Positions 23,799 to 33,471 of a stretch of 64,000 nt of DNA are shown one piece after another; position 1 is the first letter of the stretch, and each line of letters starts with the position of its first letter. A program made the translations under genes and the position numbers. This stretch comes from an uncultured Lachnospiraceae bacterium. GTDB lineage: Bacteria; Bacillota; Clostridia; Lachnospirales; Lachnospiraceae. The stretch spans positions 41,481 through 105,480 of the forward strand of contig CAJUTC010000006.1 of NCBI GenBank assembly GCA_910589195.1. The letters run 5' to 3'. Below the pieces are notes generated by a model. It searched no databases. It saw nothing but the letters and a program-made list of their open reading frames with translations, and had not been told where the DNA came from.

Positions 23799-26519
23799 GT
23801 GGAAAATTATAACGATTTTCTGAAATACGACGAGGCGCTTGCCAGATATCAAGAATGGCAGTCGTCTGGTCTTTTAGGTGAGCGCCCGTTTGGGGTGAAT
23901 GAGTTAAGAGAGGCATTTCTGGCTTTTTTTGAAAGTAAAGAGCATCTGCGATTAAAGAGTTTTTCACTGGTTCCCCATAATGATAACAGCCTTTTGCTGA
24001 TTAATTCCGGCATGGCGCCTTTAAAGCCGTATTTTACCGGCCAGGAGATTCCTCCCAGAACCAGGGTTACCACCTGTCAAAAGTGTATTCGTACTGGAGA
24101 TATTGAAAATATTGGAAAAACCGATCGTCATGGGACTTTTTTTGAAATGTTGGGTAATTTCTCCTTTGGAGATTACTTTAAGACGGAAGCTATCCACTGG
24201 TCCTGGGAGTTTTTAACCGGGGTAGTGAAACTGGATCCGGCAAGGCTGTATCCTTCCATTTACCAGGATGATGATGAAGCGTTTGCCATTTGGAATCAGC
24301 AGGTGGGCATACCAGCAGAGCGTATTTTCCGGTTCGGAAAAGCCGATAACTTTTGGGAACATGGCCAAGGCCCATGCGGCCCCTGTTCCGAAATTTACTA
24401 TGACCGTGGCGACAAATATGGCTGTGGCAAGCCTGGATGTACCGTGGGATGTGAATGCGACCGTTACATCGAGGTTTGGAACAATGTATTTACCCAGTTT
24501 GATAATGATGGCCAGGGAAATTATGAAGAATTGGAACAGAAAAACATTGATACTGGGATGGGCTTAGAGCGTCTTGGAGTTGTGGTTCAGGATGTGGATT
24601 CCCTGTTTACGGTAGATACCAACCTGGCTCTTCTTGAAAGCGTATGCAGCCTTGCGCATAAGGAGTATAAAAAGGATCACGAAGCGGATGTTTCCCTGCG
24701 GATTATAACCGATCACATCAAATCCTGTACCTTTATGATTTCTGATGGCATTATGCCGTCCAATGAAGGCAGAGGTTACGTACTTCGCCGTCTGCTGCGG
24801 CGGGCGGCACGCCATGGAAGAAAGCTTGGCATTAAGGGAACCTTCCTGGCAACCTTAAGCAGCACAGTGATTCAATTATCCAAGGGCGGATATCCGGAAC
24901 TGGATGAGAAAAAGGCCATGATTTTTAAGGTACTGACAGAGGAAGAGGACAAGTTTAATAAGGCGATTGACCTTGGCCTGGAAATCCTTGCTGATATGGA
25001 AAAGGAAATGGCTAAAGCAGGGGAAATGACTCTTTCGGGTGAAAATGCCTTTAAGCTGTATGATACTTACGGATTCCCTCTGGATTTAACAAAAGAAATT
25101 TTGGAGGAGAAGAATTTAAAGGTAGATGAAGAAGGGTTTGCCGCTTCCATGAAAGAGCAGAAGGATAAGGCCAGGGAAGCGAGAAAAACTACTAATTACA
25201 TGGGAGCGGATGTTACCATCTATCAGTCCATCGATCCGGCAATTACAACTGAATTTGTAGGATATGATAAACTAGAAGGAACAACCAGAATCTCGGTTCT
25301 GACAACAGAGGATGAGATTGTGGAGGCTCTTACCGATGGCCAGAGGGGTACAATAATTGTAGAAGAAACTACCTTATACGCTACTATGGGCGGTCAGCAG
25401 GGCGATACCGGCTTTATTACCGGCTCAGACGGTGAATTTAAAGTAGAAGATACCATAAAGCTTCAGGGCGGCAAAATAGGCCATGTAGGGATTATGGTAC
25501 GGGGAATGCTGCAAACAGGGGAATCGGTTGTTACAAAAGCAGACGAGGCGAAAAGGATGGCTACCGCAAAGAACCACAGTGCGACCCATCTTCTCCATAA
25601 GGCGCTTCGCGCCGTGTTAGGCACTCATGTGGAGCAGGCAGGTTCCTTTGTGGCACCGGATCGCCTCCGGTTTGACTTTACTCATTTTTCCGCAATGACA
25701 CAAGACGAGCTAAAGCAGGTAGAGGATATGGTAAATGCGCAGATTCAGGCCTCCCTTCCGATCATTACTCAGGTAATGGGGTTAGAGGAAGCAAAAAAGA
25801 CCGGCGCTATGGCACTTTTCGGAGAGAAGTATGGTGAACAGGTGCGGGTTGTACGAATGGGTGATTTTTCCACGGAACTTTGCGGAGGAACCCATGTGGC
25901 CAATACAAACGCAGTTGCCTCCTTTAAGATTTTATCAGAGGCAGGAATTGCTGCCGGAGTCCGCAGGATTGAAGCGTTAACCTCCCAAGGTCTGATGGAA
26001 TTCTACCAGCAAGAGGAATCAGAACTTTATAAGGCAGCAAAGGCCGCCAAAACGGTTCCTTCTGGGCTGGCTGCCAAAGTGGAAGCTATGATGGAAGAAA
26101 TTAAAAACCTTCATGCGGAAAATGAAAAGCTGAAACATAAGCTTGCGAAAGATTCTTTGGGAAATGTAATGGATCAGGTAAAAGAAGTAAAAGGCATAAA
26201 ACTTCTGGCTGCGAAAGCAGAAGGTACAGATATGAACGGGTTAAGGAATCTGGGCGACCAGATCAAAGAGAAGCTTGGTGACGGAGTGATTGTCTTAGCT
26301 TCCGTAACAGACGGCAAAGTTAATTTAATGGCTACGGCTACTGACGGCGCCATGGCAAAGGGCGCACATGCAGGAAACCTGATTAAAGGGATTGCGAAGT
26401 TAGTAGGCGGCGGAGGCGGAGGCCGGCCTAATATGGCTCAGGCCGGAGGCAAAAATCCCGCGGGAGTGGATCAGGCGTTGGAGGAGGCTGCTGCAGTTTT
26501 AGAAGGGCAGTTGGGATAA
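23799..26519 (+). CDS. alaS: Alanine-tRNA ligase
   Basis: Charges tRNA-Ala and edits Ser and Gly mischarging. The 906-residue protein has the catalytic core from GVNELREAFLAFFESKEHLR (residue 32) onward, with FFEMLGNFSFGDYFK and GPCSEIYYDRGDKYGC. The editing domain has zinc ligands His593 and His597 (NHSATH) and Cys695 (CGGTHV). A C-terminal DHHA1 domain ends in VGGGGGGRPNMAQAGG. The start is GTG 23799 behind TTGGAGGT. The 31 residues before the core are an extension not usual in the family, yet no internal start with a site is visible. Confidence 0.97.
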   Translation: MENYNDFLKYDEALARYQEWQSSGLLGERPFGVNELREAFLAFFESKEHLRLKSFSLVPHNDNSLLLINSGMAPLKPYFTGQEIPPRTRVTTCQKCIRTGDIENIGKTDRHGTFFEMLGNFSFGDYFKTEAIHWSWEFLTGVVKLDPARLYPSIYQDDDEAFAIWNQQVGIPAERIFRFGKADNFWEHGQGPCGPCSEIYYDRGDKYGCGKPGCTVGCECDRYIEVWNNVFTQFDNDGQGNYEELEQKNIDTGMGLERLGVVVQDVDSLFTVDTNLALLESVCSLAHKEYKKDHEADVSLRIITDHIKSCTFMISDGIMPSNEGRGYVLRRLLRRAARHGRKLGIKGTFLATLSSTVIQLSKGGYPELDEKKAMIFKVLTEEEDKFNKAIDLGLEILADMEKEMAKAGEMTLSGENAFKLYDTYGFPLDLTKEILEEKNLKVDEEGFAASMKEQKDKAREARKTTNYMGADVTIYQSIDPAITTEFVGYDKLEGTTRISVLTTEDEIVEALTDGQRGTIIVEETTLYATMGGQQGDTGFITGSDGEFKVEDTIKLQGGKIGHVGIMVRGMLQTGESVVTKADEAKRMATAKNHSATHLLHKALRAVLGTHVEQAGSFVAPDRLRFDFTHFSAMTQDELKQVEDMVNAQIQASLPIITQVMGLEEAKKTGAMALFGEKYGEQVRVVRMGDFSTELCGGTHVANTNAVASFKILSEAGIAAGVRRIEALTSQGLMEFYQQEESELYKAAKAAKTVPSGLAAKVEAMMEEIKNLHAENEKLKHKLAKDSLGNVMDQVKEVKGIKLLAAKAEGTDMNGLRNLGDQIKEKLGDGVIVLASVTDGKVNLMATATDGAMAKGAHAGNLIKGIAKLVGGGGGGRPNMAQAGGKNPAGVDQALEEAAAVLEGQLG

Positions 26520-26585
26520 CAGCAGACAAAAACCATGCTGTTATTTGGAAAATTTTCAAAAATTTTATTTTTAGTTAAATTTTTC

Positions 26586-26613
26586 TTGACGTATACTGAT
26601 TTTATGCTATAAT
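26586..26613 (+). promoter_or_regulatory. Promoter of rpsU
   Basis: TTGACG (26586-26591), 16-base spacer, TATAAT (26608-26613). It lies 67 bases after the alaS stop and gives an rpsU leader of about 80 nt. Confidence 0.8.
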
Positions 26614-26698
26614 TACAACAGTGCTAAAAAAAACCCAAACAGTTGTATTTGAAGTTTTATGCACAAATACCGAACTGGAGGGAGGTTAGGTGTGAGCT

Positions 26699-26875
26699 AT
26701 GTCGAACGTAATTGTTAAAGATAACGAGAGTTTAGACAGCGCTTTACGCAGATTCAAAAGAAACTGTGCAAAGGCTGGCATTCAGCAGGAAATTCGTAAA
26801 AGAGAGCATTACGAGAAGCCAAGTGTAAGACGTAAGAAAAAGTCTGAAGCTGCAAGGAAGCGCAAGTATAACTAA
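26699..26875 (+). CDS. rpsU: 30S ribosomal protein S21
   Basis: A 58-residue protein whose sequence is characteristic of S21: [20 protein letters not shown], then [20 protein letters not shown] and a lysine/arginine-rich tail ending ARKRKYN. S21 joins late to the small subunit and helps start-site recognition. The site GGAGGGAGG lies 12 or more bases upstream of ATG 26699, longer than usual. An overlapping GTG at 26692 would open only eight codons. It has its own promoter and terminator, so it is a one-gene transcript. Confidence 0.97.
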   Translation: MSNVIVKDNESLDSALRRFKRNCAKAGIQQEIRKREHYEKPSVRRKKKSEAARKRKYN

Positions 26876-26883
26876 TGCTTAAT

Positions 26884-26916
26884 AGTCCTGGTTCCCCACG
26901 GAACCAGGACTTTTTT
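26884..26916 (+). terminator. Intrinsic terminator of rpsU
   Basis: Perfect 12-bp stem AGTCCTGGTTCC (26884-26895) with 26900-26911, 4-nt loop, followed by TTTTT. It starts 9 bases after the stop. Confidence 0.95.
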
Positions 26917-27117
26917 CGCTTTATGGGAAGCAGTGTCTGCCTTGCCAGGCTTTTGATCTTACATAGGAGTACCCTTGGAATTTCCTTAAGACAGGAAGAG
27001 TTTGTGGCAGGAAACTTAGAAGGAGAGGAATTGGAGCCGTGTAGCTTTAAATGACAGTTAAGACATTTCAGGGGCAAATTCTATTTTTTGTGCCGTCTGC
27101 ATAGGCTGTAAGGATAA

Positions 27118-27396
27118 TTGATTTTGGAGAATCATTTGAAGAGGGAACAAGTGATATCTGCTATGAAGCTTCCTATGGATGTGTTTTTGGGGGAACTGAT
27201 TGTATCATTGATTGGACGAAGGGCTGTTTACATAGAAAATTACCAATCGATTTTATTTTATACCGATACCCGGTTAAAGCTTCAGGGAAAGGACTGTAAA
27301 CTGAATATTTTGGGGAAACGGCTTTTTATTGAATATTATACCGGCGACAATATGAAGGTAACCGGCATCATTGAATCCATTGAGCTAGAGGTCTGA
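27118..27396 (+). CDS. yqfC: YqfC-family sporulation protein
   Basis: A 92-residue protein of the YqfC/YabP family, small proteins of the sigma-E regulon with a beta-rich fold. The typical pattern is visible: LPMDVFLGELIVSLIGRRAVYIENYQSI, then YTDTRLKLQGKDCKLNILGKRLFIEYYTGD and a final IIESIELEV. A TTG start at 27118 is assumed (AAGGA is close upstream). An alternative is ATG 27163, which would remove the N-terminal helix. The adjacent yqfD supports the assignment. Function in sporulation is not established beyond expression. Confidence 0.82.
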   Translation: MILENHLKREQVISAMKLPMDVFLGELIVSLIGRRAVYIENYQSILFYTDTRLKLQGKDCKLNILGKRLFIEYYTGDNMKVTGIIESIELEV

Positions 27397-27542
27397 GCGC
27401 ATTGGGACGGATTTAGAATGCTTTTTAAGGATTGCGAAAGCATAAAGTGCTAAGTAATCCGGCATCAAAGGGACTGAAATACCTTTTGACTCCAATATTA
27501 TGTCATACAGCTATGAAACAGCAATGAAAGGCGGTGGCAAAA

Positions 27543-28781
27543 GTGGAATGGTTTCTCCATCAATGGCATGGCTTTATGATTGTGAAGCTTACGGGCTATT
27601 CTCCGGAACGCTTTTTAAATCTCTGTAATGCCAAAGACATTCCTATTTGGAACCTGGAATATCGTGATGGCGGTTATGAATTTGCCATCTCATTGAAAGG
27701 ATTTTTGAAAATTCGACCGCTGGCCAGAAAATCCCACGTGCGGCTTCGTGTCAGAAAGCGAATCGGTCTTCCGTTTTTTTTGAAAGAAAACCGGAAACGG
27801 GTAGGGTTTCTTTCCGGATTTATCCTGTTTTTTGTTTTGCTCTATGGACTTTCCCTTTTTCTATGGGATATTCAGATAGAGGGGAATCGGAAATATACAT
27901 ATGAAATCCTTACCAATTACTTAAAAACCCAGAATATTACCTTAGGGATGCAAAAATCCCGAATTGACTGTGATGCCCTGGAGGCTTCTCTTAGAAATTC
28001 ATTTCCGGAAATATCCTGGGCCGCGGCCAGGATTTCCGGAACCAGGCTTTTGATATCCATTAAGGAAAACGAAGTTCTTTCCCATATTCCTGAAAAAGAC
28101 GAAATCCCTTGCGATTTGGTGGCTTCCAAGGCAGGTGTCATTACTAAACTTGTAGTCCGGCAGGGGAAGGCCCAGGTTCAAGCAGGCGATACGGTAGAGG
28201 CAGGCCAGGTTTTAATCAGCGGTACGATCCCGATTTATGACGATAGTGAACAAATCAAACAAATCCATTATATCCGGGCTGACGGGGAGGTTTTGGCGGA
28301 TACGGAATATGAGTTTTCAGAAACGTTCTCACGACTTCATACAGTAGAAGCAGATACCGGAAAGGTAAAACATGGGATTTCCCTGAAAATAGGGCCTTGG
28401 TCAGCCGTATTCCTGCTTCCGGCTAAGGAAGGGGAGGAATGGATTTATTTATCCCAGGAGCATCAGGCCAGGCTGTTTTCGAATTTTTATCTTCCCGTTT
28501 ATTGGGGGCATATTAGGGGCCGCCAGGTAGAATATTACGAGAGTTTTTATACAGAAGAGGAGGTGAAACAAGTTTCAGAAGGAATTTATCAGAATTTTGT
28601 GAAAAATTTAAGCGAAAAAGGGGTACAAATAATCGAAAATAATGTTAAAATACTAGAAGATGGAACTGAGTGCCAGATGACGGGAACGATTCAAACCCGA
28701 GAGTCGATTATTCAAGTTCAAAGAATTACAATTCCGGAGGAAACAGAAAAGATAAATGAGCATAGTGGAGAACATGATTGA
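27543..28781 (+). CDS. yqfD: Sporulation protein YqfD
   Basis: A 412-residue membrane protein with a soluble N-terminal region (GYSPERFLNLCNAKDIPIWN), one membrane span about residues 87-107 (rich in F, L and V) and a large domain beginning IQIEGNRKYTYEILTNYLK. This is the YqfD/SpoIV-like architecture, and POTRA-like folding of the outer part is reported for relatives. GTG 27543 is preferred, with GAAAGGCGG 8 bases upstream. An in-frame GTG at 27534 is too close to that site. It sits between yqfC and phoH as in Bacillus and most clostridia. Expected to act in the mother cell. Confidence 0.9.
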   Translation: MEWFLHQWHGFMIVKLTGYSPERFLNLCNAKDIPIWNLEYRDGGYEFAISLKGFLKIRPLARKSHVRLRVRKRIGLPFFLKENRKRVGFLSGFILFFVLLYGLSLFLWDIQIEGNRKYTYEILTNYLKTQNITLGMQKSRIDCDALEASLRNSFPEISWAAARISGTRLLISIKENEVLSHIPEKDEIPCDLVASKAGVITKLVVRQGKAQVQAGDTVEAGQVLISGTIPIYDDSEQIKQIHYIRADGEVLADTEYEFSETFSRLHTVEADTGKVKHGISLKIGPWSAVFLLPAKEGEEWIYLSQEHQARLFSNFYLPVYWGHIRGRQVEYYESFYTEEEVKQVSEGIYQNFVKNLSEKGVQIIENNVKILEDGTECQMTGTIQTRESIIQVQRITIPEETEKINEHSGEHD

Positions 28782-29751
28782 TATTCCGATTGAACATGAG
28801 AAAAATGTGTGTGGCCAATTTGACACATATCTGAAGAAAATCGAGAGAACCCTGCATGTTACCATGGTGAACCGTGATGGAGCGTTCAAAATTATTGGAC
28901 CAGAGCACAGCGTAAGCCGAGCGAAAAGTGTGTTTGGAAATTTAATTGAGCTTTCCAAGCGAGGAAATACCATTACCGAGCAGAATGTAGATTATGCGCT
29001 CTCGCTTGCGTTTACCGAGCATGATGATCAGATTTTAGAGATTGATAAGGATATTATCTGCCGGACAGTAGCAGGACGTCCAGTAAAGCCGAAAACCATG
29101 GGGCAGAAGCAGTATGTAGACGCAATCCGGAAAAAAATGATTGTGTTCGGCATAGGGCCGGCAGGGACAGGAAAAACTTATCTGGCTATGGCTATGGCCA
29201 TCCAGGCGTTTAAAAACGGCGAGGTAGGACGGATTATCCTGACCCGTCCTGCCATTGAAGCAGGAGAAAAGCTGGGATTTCTGCCAGGGGATCTGCAAAG
29301 CAAGATCGATCCCTATCTGCGTCCTCTTTACGATGCGCTTTACCAGATTATGGGGGCGGAAAGTTATCTCCATAATTCAGAAAAAGGGCTGATTGAAGTG
29401 GCACCCTTAGCTTATATGCGGGGCCGTACCTTAGACAATGCGTATATTATTTTAGATGAGGCCCAGAATACTACGCCTGCTCAGATGAAGATGTTCCTGA
29501 CCCGTATCGGCTTCGGGTCAAAGGTTATTGTAACCGGAGATCAGACCCAGAAGGATCTTCCTTCCGGCACCATAAGCGGGCTGGATACTGCGCTGAAGGT
29601 GCTGAAGCGGATTGATGATATTGGATTTTGCTATTTAAGCAGCAGCGATGTGGTGCGCCATCCCCTGGTGCAGAAAATTGTACAGGCATATGATGCGTTT
29701 GAGTTAAAAAATCAGAATGGTGGAAGAGGCCGAAAAGGCAGAGGCAAATGA
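28756..29751 (+). CDS. phoH: PhoH-family ATPase
   Basis: A 331-residue cytoplasmic protein with an N-terminal KH-like region (residues about 10-110) and a P-loop ATPase domain: Walker A GPAGTGKT (134-141), ILTRPAIEAGEKLGFLPGDL, Walker B IILDEAQN, and VTGDQTQKDLPSG. PhoH proteins are linked to RNA metabolism; genomic pairing with ybeY is widespread. It overlaps the end of yqfD by 26 bases. ATG 28756 or ATG 28774 could be the start. The region overlapping ybeY's upstream end suggests one transcript from yqfC through ybeY. Confidence 0.95.
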   Translation: MSIVENMIDIPIEHEKNVCGQFDTYLKKIERTLHVTMVNRDGAFKIIGPEHSVSRAKSVFGNLIELSKRGNTITEQNVDYALSLAFTEHDDQILEIDKDIICRTVAGRPVKPKTMGQKQYVDAIRKKMIVFGIGPAGTGKTYLAMAMAIQAFKNGEVGRIILTRPAIEAGEKLGFLPGDLQSKIDPYLRPLYDALYQIMGAESYLHNSEKGLIEVAPLAYMRGRTLDNAYIILDEAQNTTPAQMKMFLTRIGFGSKVIVTGDQTQKDLPSGTISGLDTALKVLKRIDDIGFCYLSSSDVVRHPLVQKIVQAYDAFELKNQNGGRGRKGRGK

Positions 29752-29776
29752 GGAAATTATCGGAGAGGATACGTGT

Positions 29777-30274
29777 ATGACCATTAACATTGAGTATGAA
29801 GCAGAAAGAAAGCTGGATTTGCCATATGAGGAGATTATCCGGGAAATCGTGCTGGAAGCCCTGGATTATGAGGCTTGCCCTTATGAAGCAGAGATTACCG
29901 TGGTGCTAACTGATAATTCGGAAATCCATAAGCTGAACCGGCAATACCGGGGAATTGACAGGCCTACAGATGTGCTTTCTTTTCCAATGTTGGAGTATGA
30001 AGCGCCATCTGACTTTTCCCGTGTTGAGGAATCCTACGAGGACTGCTTTAATCCGGAAACAGGGGAATTGATGCTTGGTGATATTATCATTTCGGTGGAC
30101 AAGATAGAAGAGCAGGCAACGTGTTATGGACATTCCAACGCGCGGGAGCTGGCTTTTCTGGTTGCCCACAGCATGCTTCATCTGTGCGGTTATGACCATA
30201 TGGAAGATAACGAGCGGGAAGAGATGGAAAAAAGGCAAAATAAAATTTTAGAGCTTAGGGGGTACAAAAGATGA
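29777..30274 (+). CDS. ybeY: Endoribonuclease YbeY (rRNA maturation)
   Basis: A zinc-dependent single-strand endoribonuclease involved in 16S rRNA 3'-end maturation and ribosome quality control. The 165-residue protein has the diagnostic HSMLHLCGYDH motif with zinc ligands His131, His135 and His141, and NRQYRGIDRPTDVLSFP. ATG 29777 follows GGAGAGGA; the frame is open further upstream into phoH but lacks family sequence there. The stop overlaps the next gene by ATGA. Confidence 0.96.
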   Translation: MTINIEYEAERKLDLPYEEIIREIVLEALDYEACPYEAEITVVLTDNSEIHKLNRQYRGIDRPTDVLSFPMLEYEAPSDFSRVEESYEDCFNPETGELMLGDIIISVDKIEEQATCYGHSNARELAFLVAHSMLHLCGYDHMEDNEREEMEKRQNKILELRGYKR

Positions 30275-31428
30275 AAAAGGGAATGGCATGGGCTCTCTGT
30301 CTGTGTATGGCAGCGGGGGTATTAGGAGGCTGCGCAAATAAGTATGAAGAAGCGGCAGTAATTGCTGAAACGTCTGCTCAGCCGGTAACAGAAACAAGTG
30401 CGGAAATTGTGATTATCCAGGAAACAACAGCGCCAGAGGAAGAAAGCCAGCCGGAAAGCGGGTCTAAGATTTTGGATCTAACGGATCGGACCGGGAAGGA
30501 CGGAAAAGTGCGCAGCTACCTGACGGGAGAGTGGGTAGATGAAACGGCAGGGAACCGACGCCCCATTGCAACCATGATGAGCAATGATAAGGAATCCCTT
30601 CCCCAATACGGGATCAATCGGGCAGGCGTAGTTTATGAAGCAAACGTGGAAGGCACCATGAATCGGTATATGTCTATTATTGAGGAGTACGATGATTTGG
30701 AGCGGATCGGATCTACCAGAAGCTGCCGTACGTATTATACGTATTTTGCCAAAGAATTTGACGCGATCTATTCCCATTTTGGCCAGAGTACATTTGCGGT
30801 GCCGTATTTGAAAAATGTGGATAATATTAACGGGATTGAGGGAATCGGAACCGTGGCGTTTTACCGTTCCAGCGATAAAAGCTCACCACATAACGCTTAT
30901 ACCAGCGGGGAACGGTTAAAGAATGCAATTGAAAAATTGGGGTATTCTACAGAATATGCTGAAGACTACCATGGGCATTACCAGTTTGCCGAAGAAGCAT
31001 ACGATTTAGACACGGATTATGAGGAAGAAGCCCAAGACGCAAAAAAAGTGGTTCCTGGCTATGTGATGAATGAAGCTTACTTTGTATTTAATGAAGAAGA
31101 TGGGCTGTATCACCGGTATCAGTATCGGGATGTACACAGAGGAAGCGACGGGCCGATTACAGTCAAAAACGTTTTAATCCAGTATTGCCAGACCGGTCGT
31201 TACGCAATGACTCAGTATCTGAATATTAATGTACATACTTCCGGCGAAAATGGGTATTTCTTTACCAATGGGAAAGGAATCCCGATCACCTGGGAAAAAG
31301 ACGGGGAATTTGGTGTTACCCATTATTACGGGCCGGATGGAAAGGAAATTATCTTGAATCAGGGCAAAACTTGGGTATGTATTGTAAATGCCCTTGATGA
31401 GAATAAAACCGAAATTTATGGAGAATAA
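30271..31428 (+). CDS. DUF3048 (YerB-like) lipoprotein
   Basis: A 385-residue putative lipoprotein with lipobox LGGC (Cys21) and an acidic, Thr/Glu-rich linker to about residue 70. The DUF3048 region starts with the phrase RRPIATMMSNDKESLPQYGI. It includes RIGSTRSCRTYYTYFAKEFD and a C-terminal part with LNQGKTWVCIVN. No biochemical function is established for DUF3048. It is coupled to ybeY by an ATGA overlap and overlaps the next gene by about 11 bases if that gene starts at 31418. Confidence 0.85.
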   Translation: MKKGMAWALCLCMAAGVLGGCANKYEEAAVIAETSAQPVTETSAEIVIIQETTAPEEESQPESGSKILDLTDRTGKDGKVRSYLTGEWVDETAGNRRPIATMMSNDKESLPQYGINRAGVVYEANVEGTMNRYMSIIEEYDDLERIGSTRSCRTYYTYFAKEFDAIYSHFGQSTFAVPYLKNVDNINGIEGIGTVAFYRSSDKSSPHNAYTSGERLKNAIEKLGYSTEYAEDYHGHYQFAEEAYDLDTDYEEEAQDAKKVVPGYVMNEAYFVFNEEDGLYHRYQYRDVHRGSDGPITVKNVLIQYCQTGRYAMTQYLNINVHTSGENGYFFTNGKGIPITWEKDGEFGVTHYYGPDGKEIILNQGKTWVCIVNALDENKTEIYGE

Positions 31429-33397
31429 CATCAGGAACGGGGATAGCAACCGAAGGAGAAAGAATCCGGAATCCAGAAGAAGCGCCATGGCCAGGAAACC
31501 GGAACGGACAGATAGCAGTACAGCTCCGGGAAGAAGGGATAAGGAAAAAATACGAAATTCCATCCCCCAAAAGAGCATGGAAGCCAGACGGAACGCAGAC
31601 AGCTTGAAAGGGACAGGCATCAGACAGCCTGTGAAAATCCCATCAGAGCCACGGACAGCGGCTGCTGATATAGGGGCGCAGGAAGGGGCTGTTTTGGCAG
31701 GAAGAAGGAAAAAAACATCTCCTTTGCCATCCAGGCAAGGAGCGAAAAAAAAGGGGGGCGGGGCAAACTTTGTAATTCAGGGAAGTATTTTAGCTGTGGC
31801 TGGAATTGTAGTCCGGCTGATTGGCCTGGTTTACCGGATTCCGCTGATTGGGATTATCGGAGATGAAGGAAACGGCTACTATACTTCTGCGTTCAGTATT
31901 TATTCAATCCTGCTGATTGTTTCTTCCTACAGCCTTCCTACGGCGGTATCTAAGATGGTTTCCTCCAGGATTGCCAGAGGGCAGTACTGCAATTCTGTTC
32001 GGATTTATAAGGCTTCCCTGGTTTATGCGGCATGTATGGGAGGAATTGCGGCGGCAGCTATGTGGTTTGGGGCAGATTTGTTTGCCGGAGCCATGAAGAT
32101 GCCATATTCCAGTTATGCGCTGCGGACATTGGCACCTACCGTCTGGATCATGGCATTTTTAGGTGTTCTGCGGGGCTATTTTCAAGGAACCGGAACTATG
32201 GTTCCTACAGCGGTTTCTCAGATTTTGGAGCAAATTGTAAATGCGGCAGTCAGCATTGGCGCTGCCTGGTATTTGTTTCGGGAAGGGGAGCGGGCCAATC
32301 TGGTTCGGGGAGGAAGCGAATACTCCTACGCTTTTGGAGCAGCCGGAGGAACTATTGGAACAGGCGCCGGCGCGTTGGTTGCGTTTTTGTTCTGCCTTTT
32401 GCTAATGGCTTCTTATAAGGTAATTATGCGGCGGCAATGCCGCAAAGATCGGATAGGGCCAACTGAACGGTATAGCCGGATTGCTGGAACGCTAACCTTG
32501 ACAATTTTACCAATTGTACTAAGCAGTACCGTTTATAATATCAGTTCTGTGCTGGATAATTTTTTCTTCGGACAGGGGATGGATTATTTTGGCCATGGGA
32601 ATCTGATTGCGGCTCAATGGGGGATTTTTGGAAAATACCATACATTATTTATGATCCCAGTAGCCATAGCCAATGCCCTGTCTTCCTCGCTGATCCCATC
32701 TCTTTCGATGGCAGTGGCCAATAAAGACAGAGGACAGATTTTAGATAAAGTCAGCACGGCTATCCGGTTTTCTATGCTGATTGCGATTCCGGCTACAGTA
32801 GGTCTTACTGTGCTCTCTGCCCCTATTAATAATTTGTTGTTTCCAAGTAAAAGCGGGGAACTTTTAATTCAAATTACCATGGCAGGAGCATCTGCAGTAG
32901 CCTTTTATTCCCTTTCAACTGTGACAAACGCAATTTTGCAGGGAATTAACCATATGAATACCCCTCTTAAAAACGCGGCGATTTCTCTGGCGCTTCATGT
33001 GCTGCTCCTTTTGATTATGCTGTATGGTTTGAAGTGGGGAATTTATGCTGTTATATTTTCGAATATCTTATTTGCGGTGTTTATGTGTATTTTAAATGGA
33101 ATTTCCATCCGCAATTATTTGGACTACCGCCAGGAAGTCCGAAAAACCTTTGTTCTTCCCACGTTATGCGCATTGATTATGGGAGGCGCAGCTTACGGGG
33201 TTTTTGCTATAACGAAAAAATTTTTGCCTGACGGACGTGTGTGGCTGGGGATTCAAGTTGCAGCGGCGGTTGCTGCAGCGGTTGTGGTATATATGGTCTG
33301 CCTGATTAAGCTGGGGGCCATCGATGAAGTGGAATTGTATGATATGCCCTCTGGCCGCAGGCTGGTTCGGCTGGCACGGAAACTTCGGCTTTTGTAA
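31418..33397 (+). CDS. MurJ/SpoVB-type polysaccharide flippase with basic N-terminal extension
   Basis: The core (from about residue 115) is a MOP-superfamily exporter with roughly 14 hydrophobic segments. Family sequences include VRLIGLVYRIPLIGIIGDEG and YSILLIVSSYSLPTAVSKMV, which match the stage V sporulation protein B / MurJ group that moves lipid-linked wall precursors across the membrane. About 115 residues before the core are highly basic and of low complexity (RKNPESRR, GRRDKEKIR, GAKKKGGG), an unusual cytoplasmic extension. Start is uncertain: 31388, 31418, 31487 and 31577 are all in frame, none with an ideal ribosome binding site. Confidence 0.85.
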   Translation: MENNIRNGDSNRRRKNPESRRSAMARKPERTDSSTAPGRRDKEKIRNSIPQKSMEARRNADSLKGTGIRQPVKIPSEPRTAAADIGAQEGAVLAGRRKKTSPLPSRQGAKKKGGGANFVIQGSILAVAGIVVRLIGLVYRIPLIGIIGDEGNGYYTSAFSIYSILLIVSSYSLPTAVSKMVSSRIARGQYCNSVRIYKASLVYAACMGGIAAAAMWFGADLFAGAMKMPYSSYALRTLAPTVWIMAFLGVLRGYFQGTGTMVPTAVSQILEQIVNAAVSIGAAWYLFREGERANLVRGGSEYSYAFGAAGGTIGTGAGALVAFLFCLLLMASYKVIMRRQCRKDRIGPTERYSRIAGTLTLTILPIVLSSTVYNISSVLDNFFFGQGMDYFGHGNLIAAQWGIFGKYHTLFMIPVAIANALSSSLIPSLSMAVANKDRGQILDKVSTAIRFSMLIAIPATVGLTVLSAPINNLLFPSKSGELLIQITMAGASAVAFYSLSTVTNAILQGINHMNTPLKNAAISLALHVLLLLIMLYGLKWGIYAVIFSNILFAVFMCILNGISIRNYLDYRQEVRKTFVLPTLCALIMGGAAYGVFAITKKFLPDGRVWLGIQVAAAVAAAVVVYMVCLIKLGAIDEVELYDMPSGRRLVRLARKLRLL

Positions 33398-33471
33398 CAA
33401 CATGCCCTCATTTTTCTTAAACTTAGTTTGACAGGGGAATGTCCTTGCGGGAAATCGTTACCGCAAGTTAA

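Noticed and set aside
26692..26718. Eight-codon upstream frame (GTG) overlapping the rpsU start
   Set aside because: Could be a leader peptide since the ribosome binding site is better spaced for it, but at eight codons chance is a sufficient explanation.
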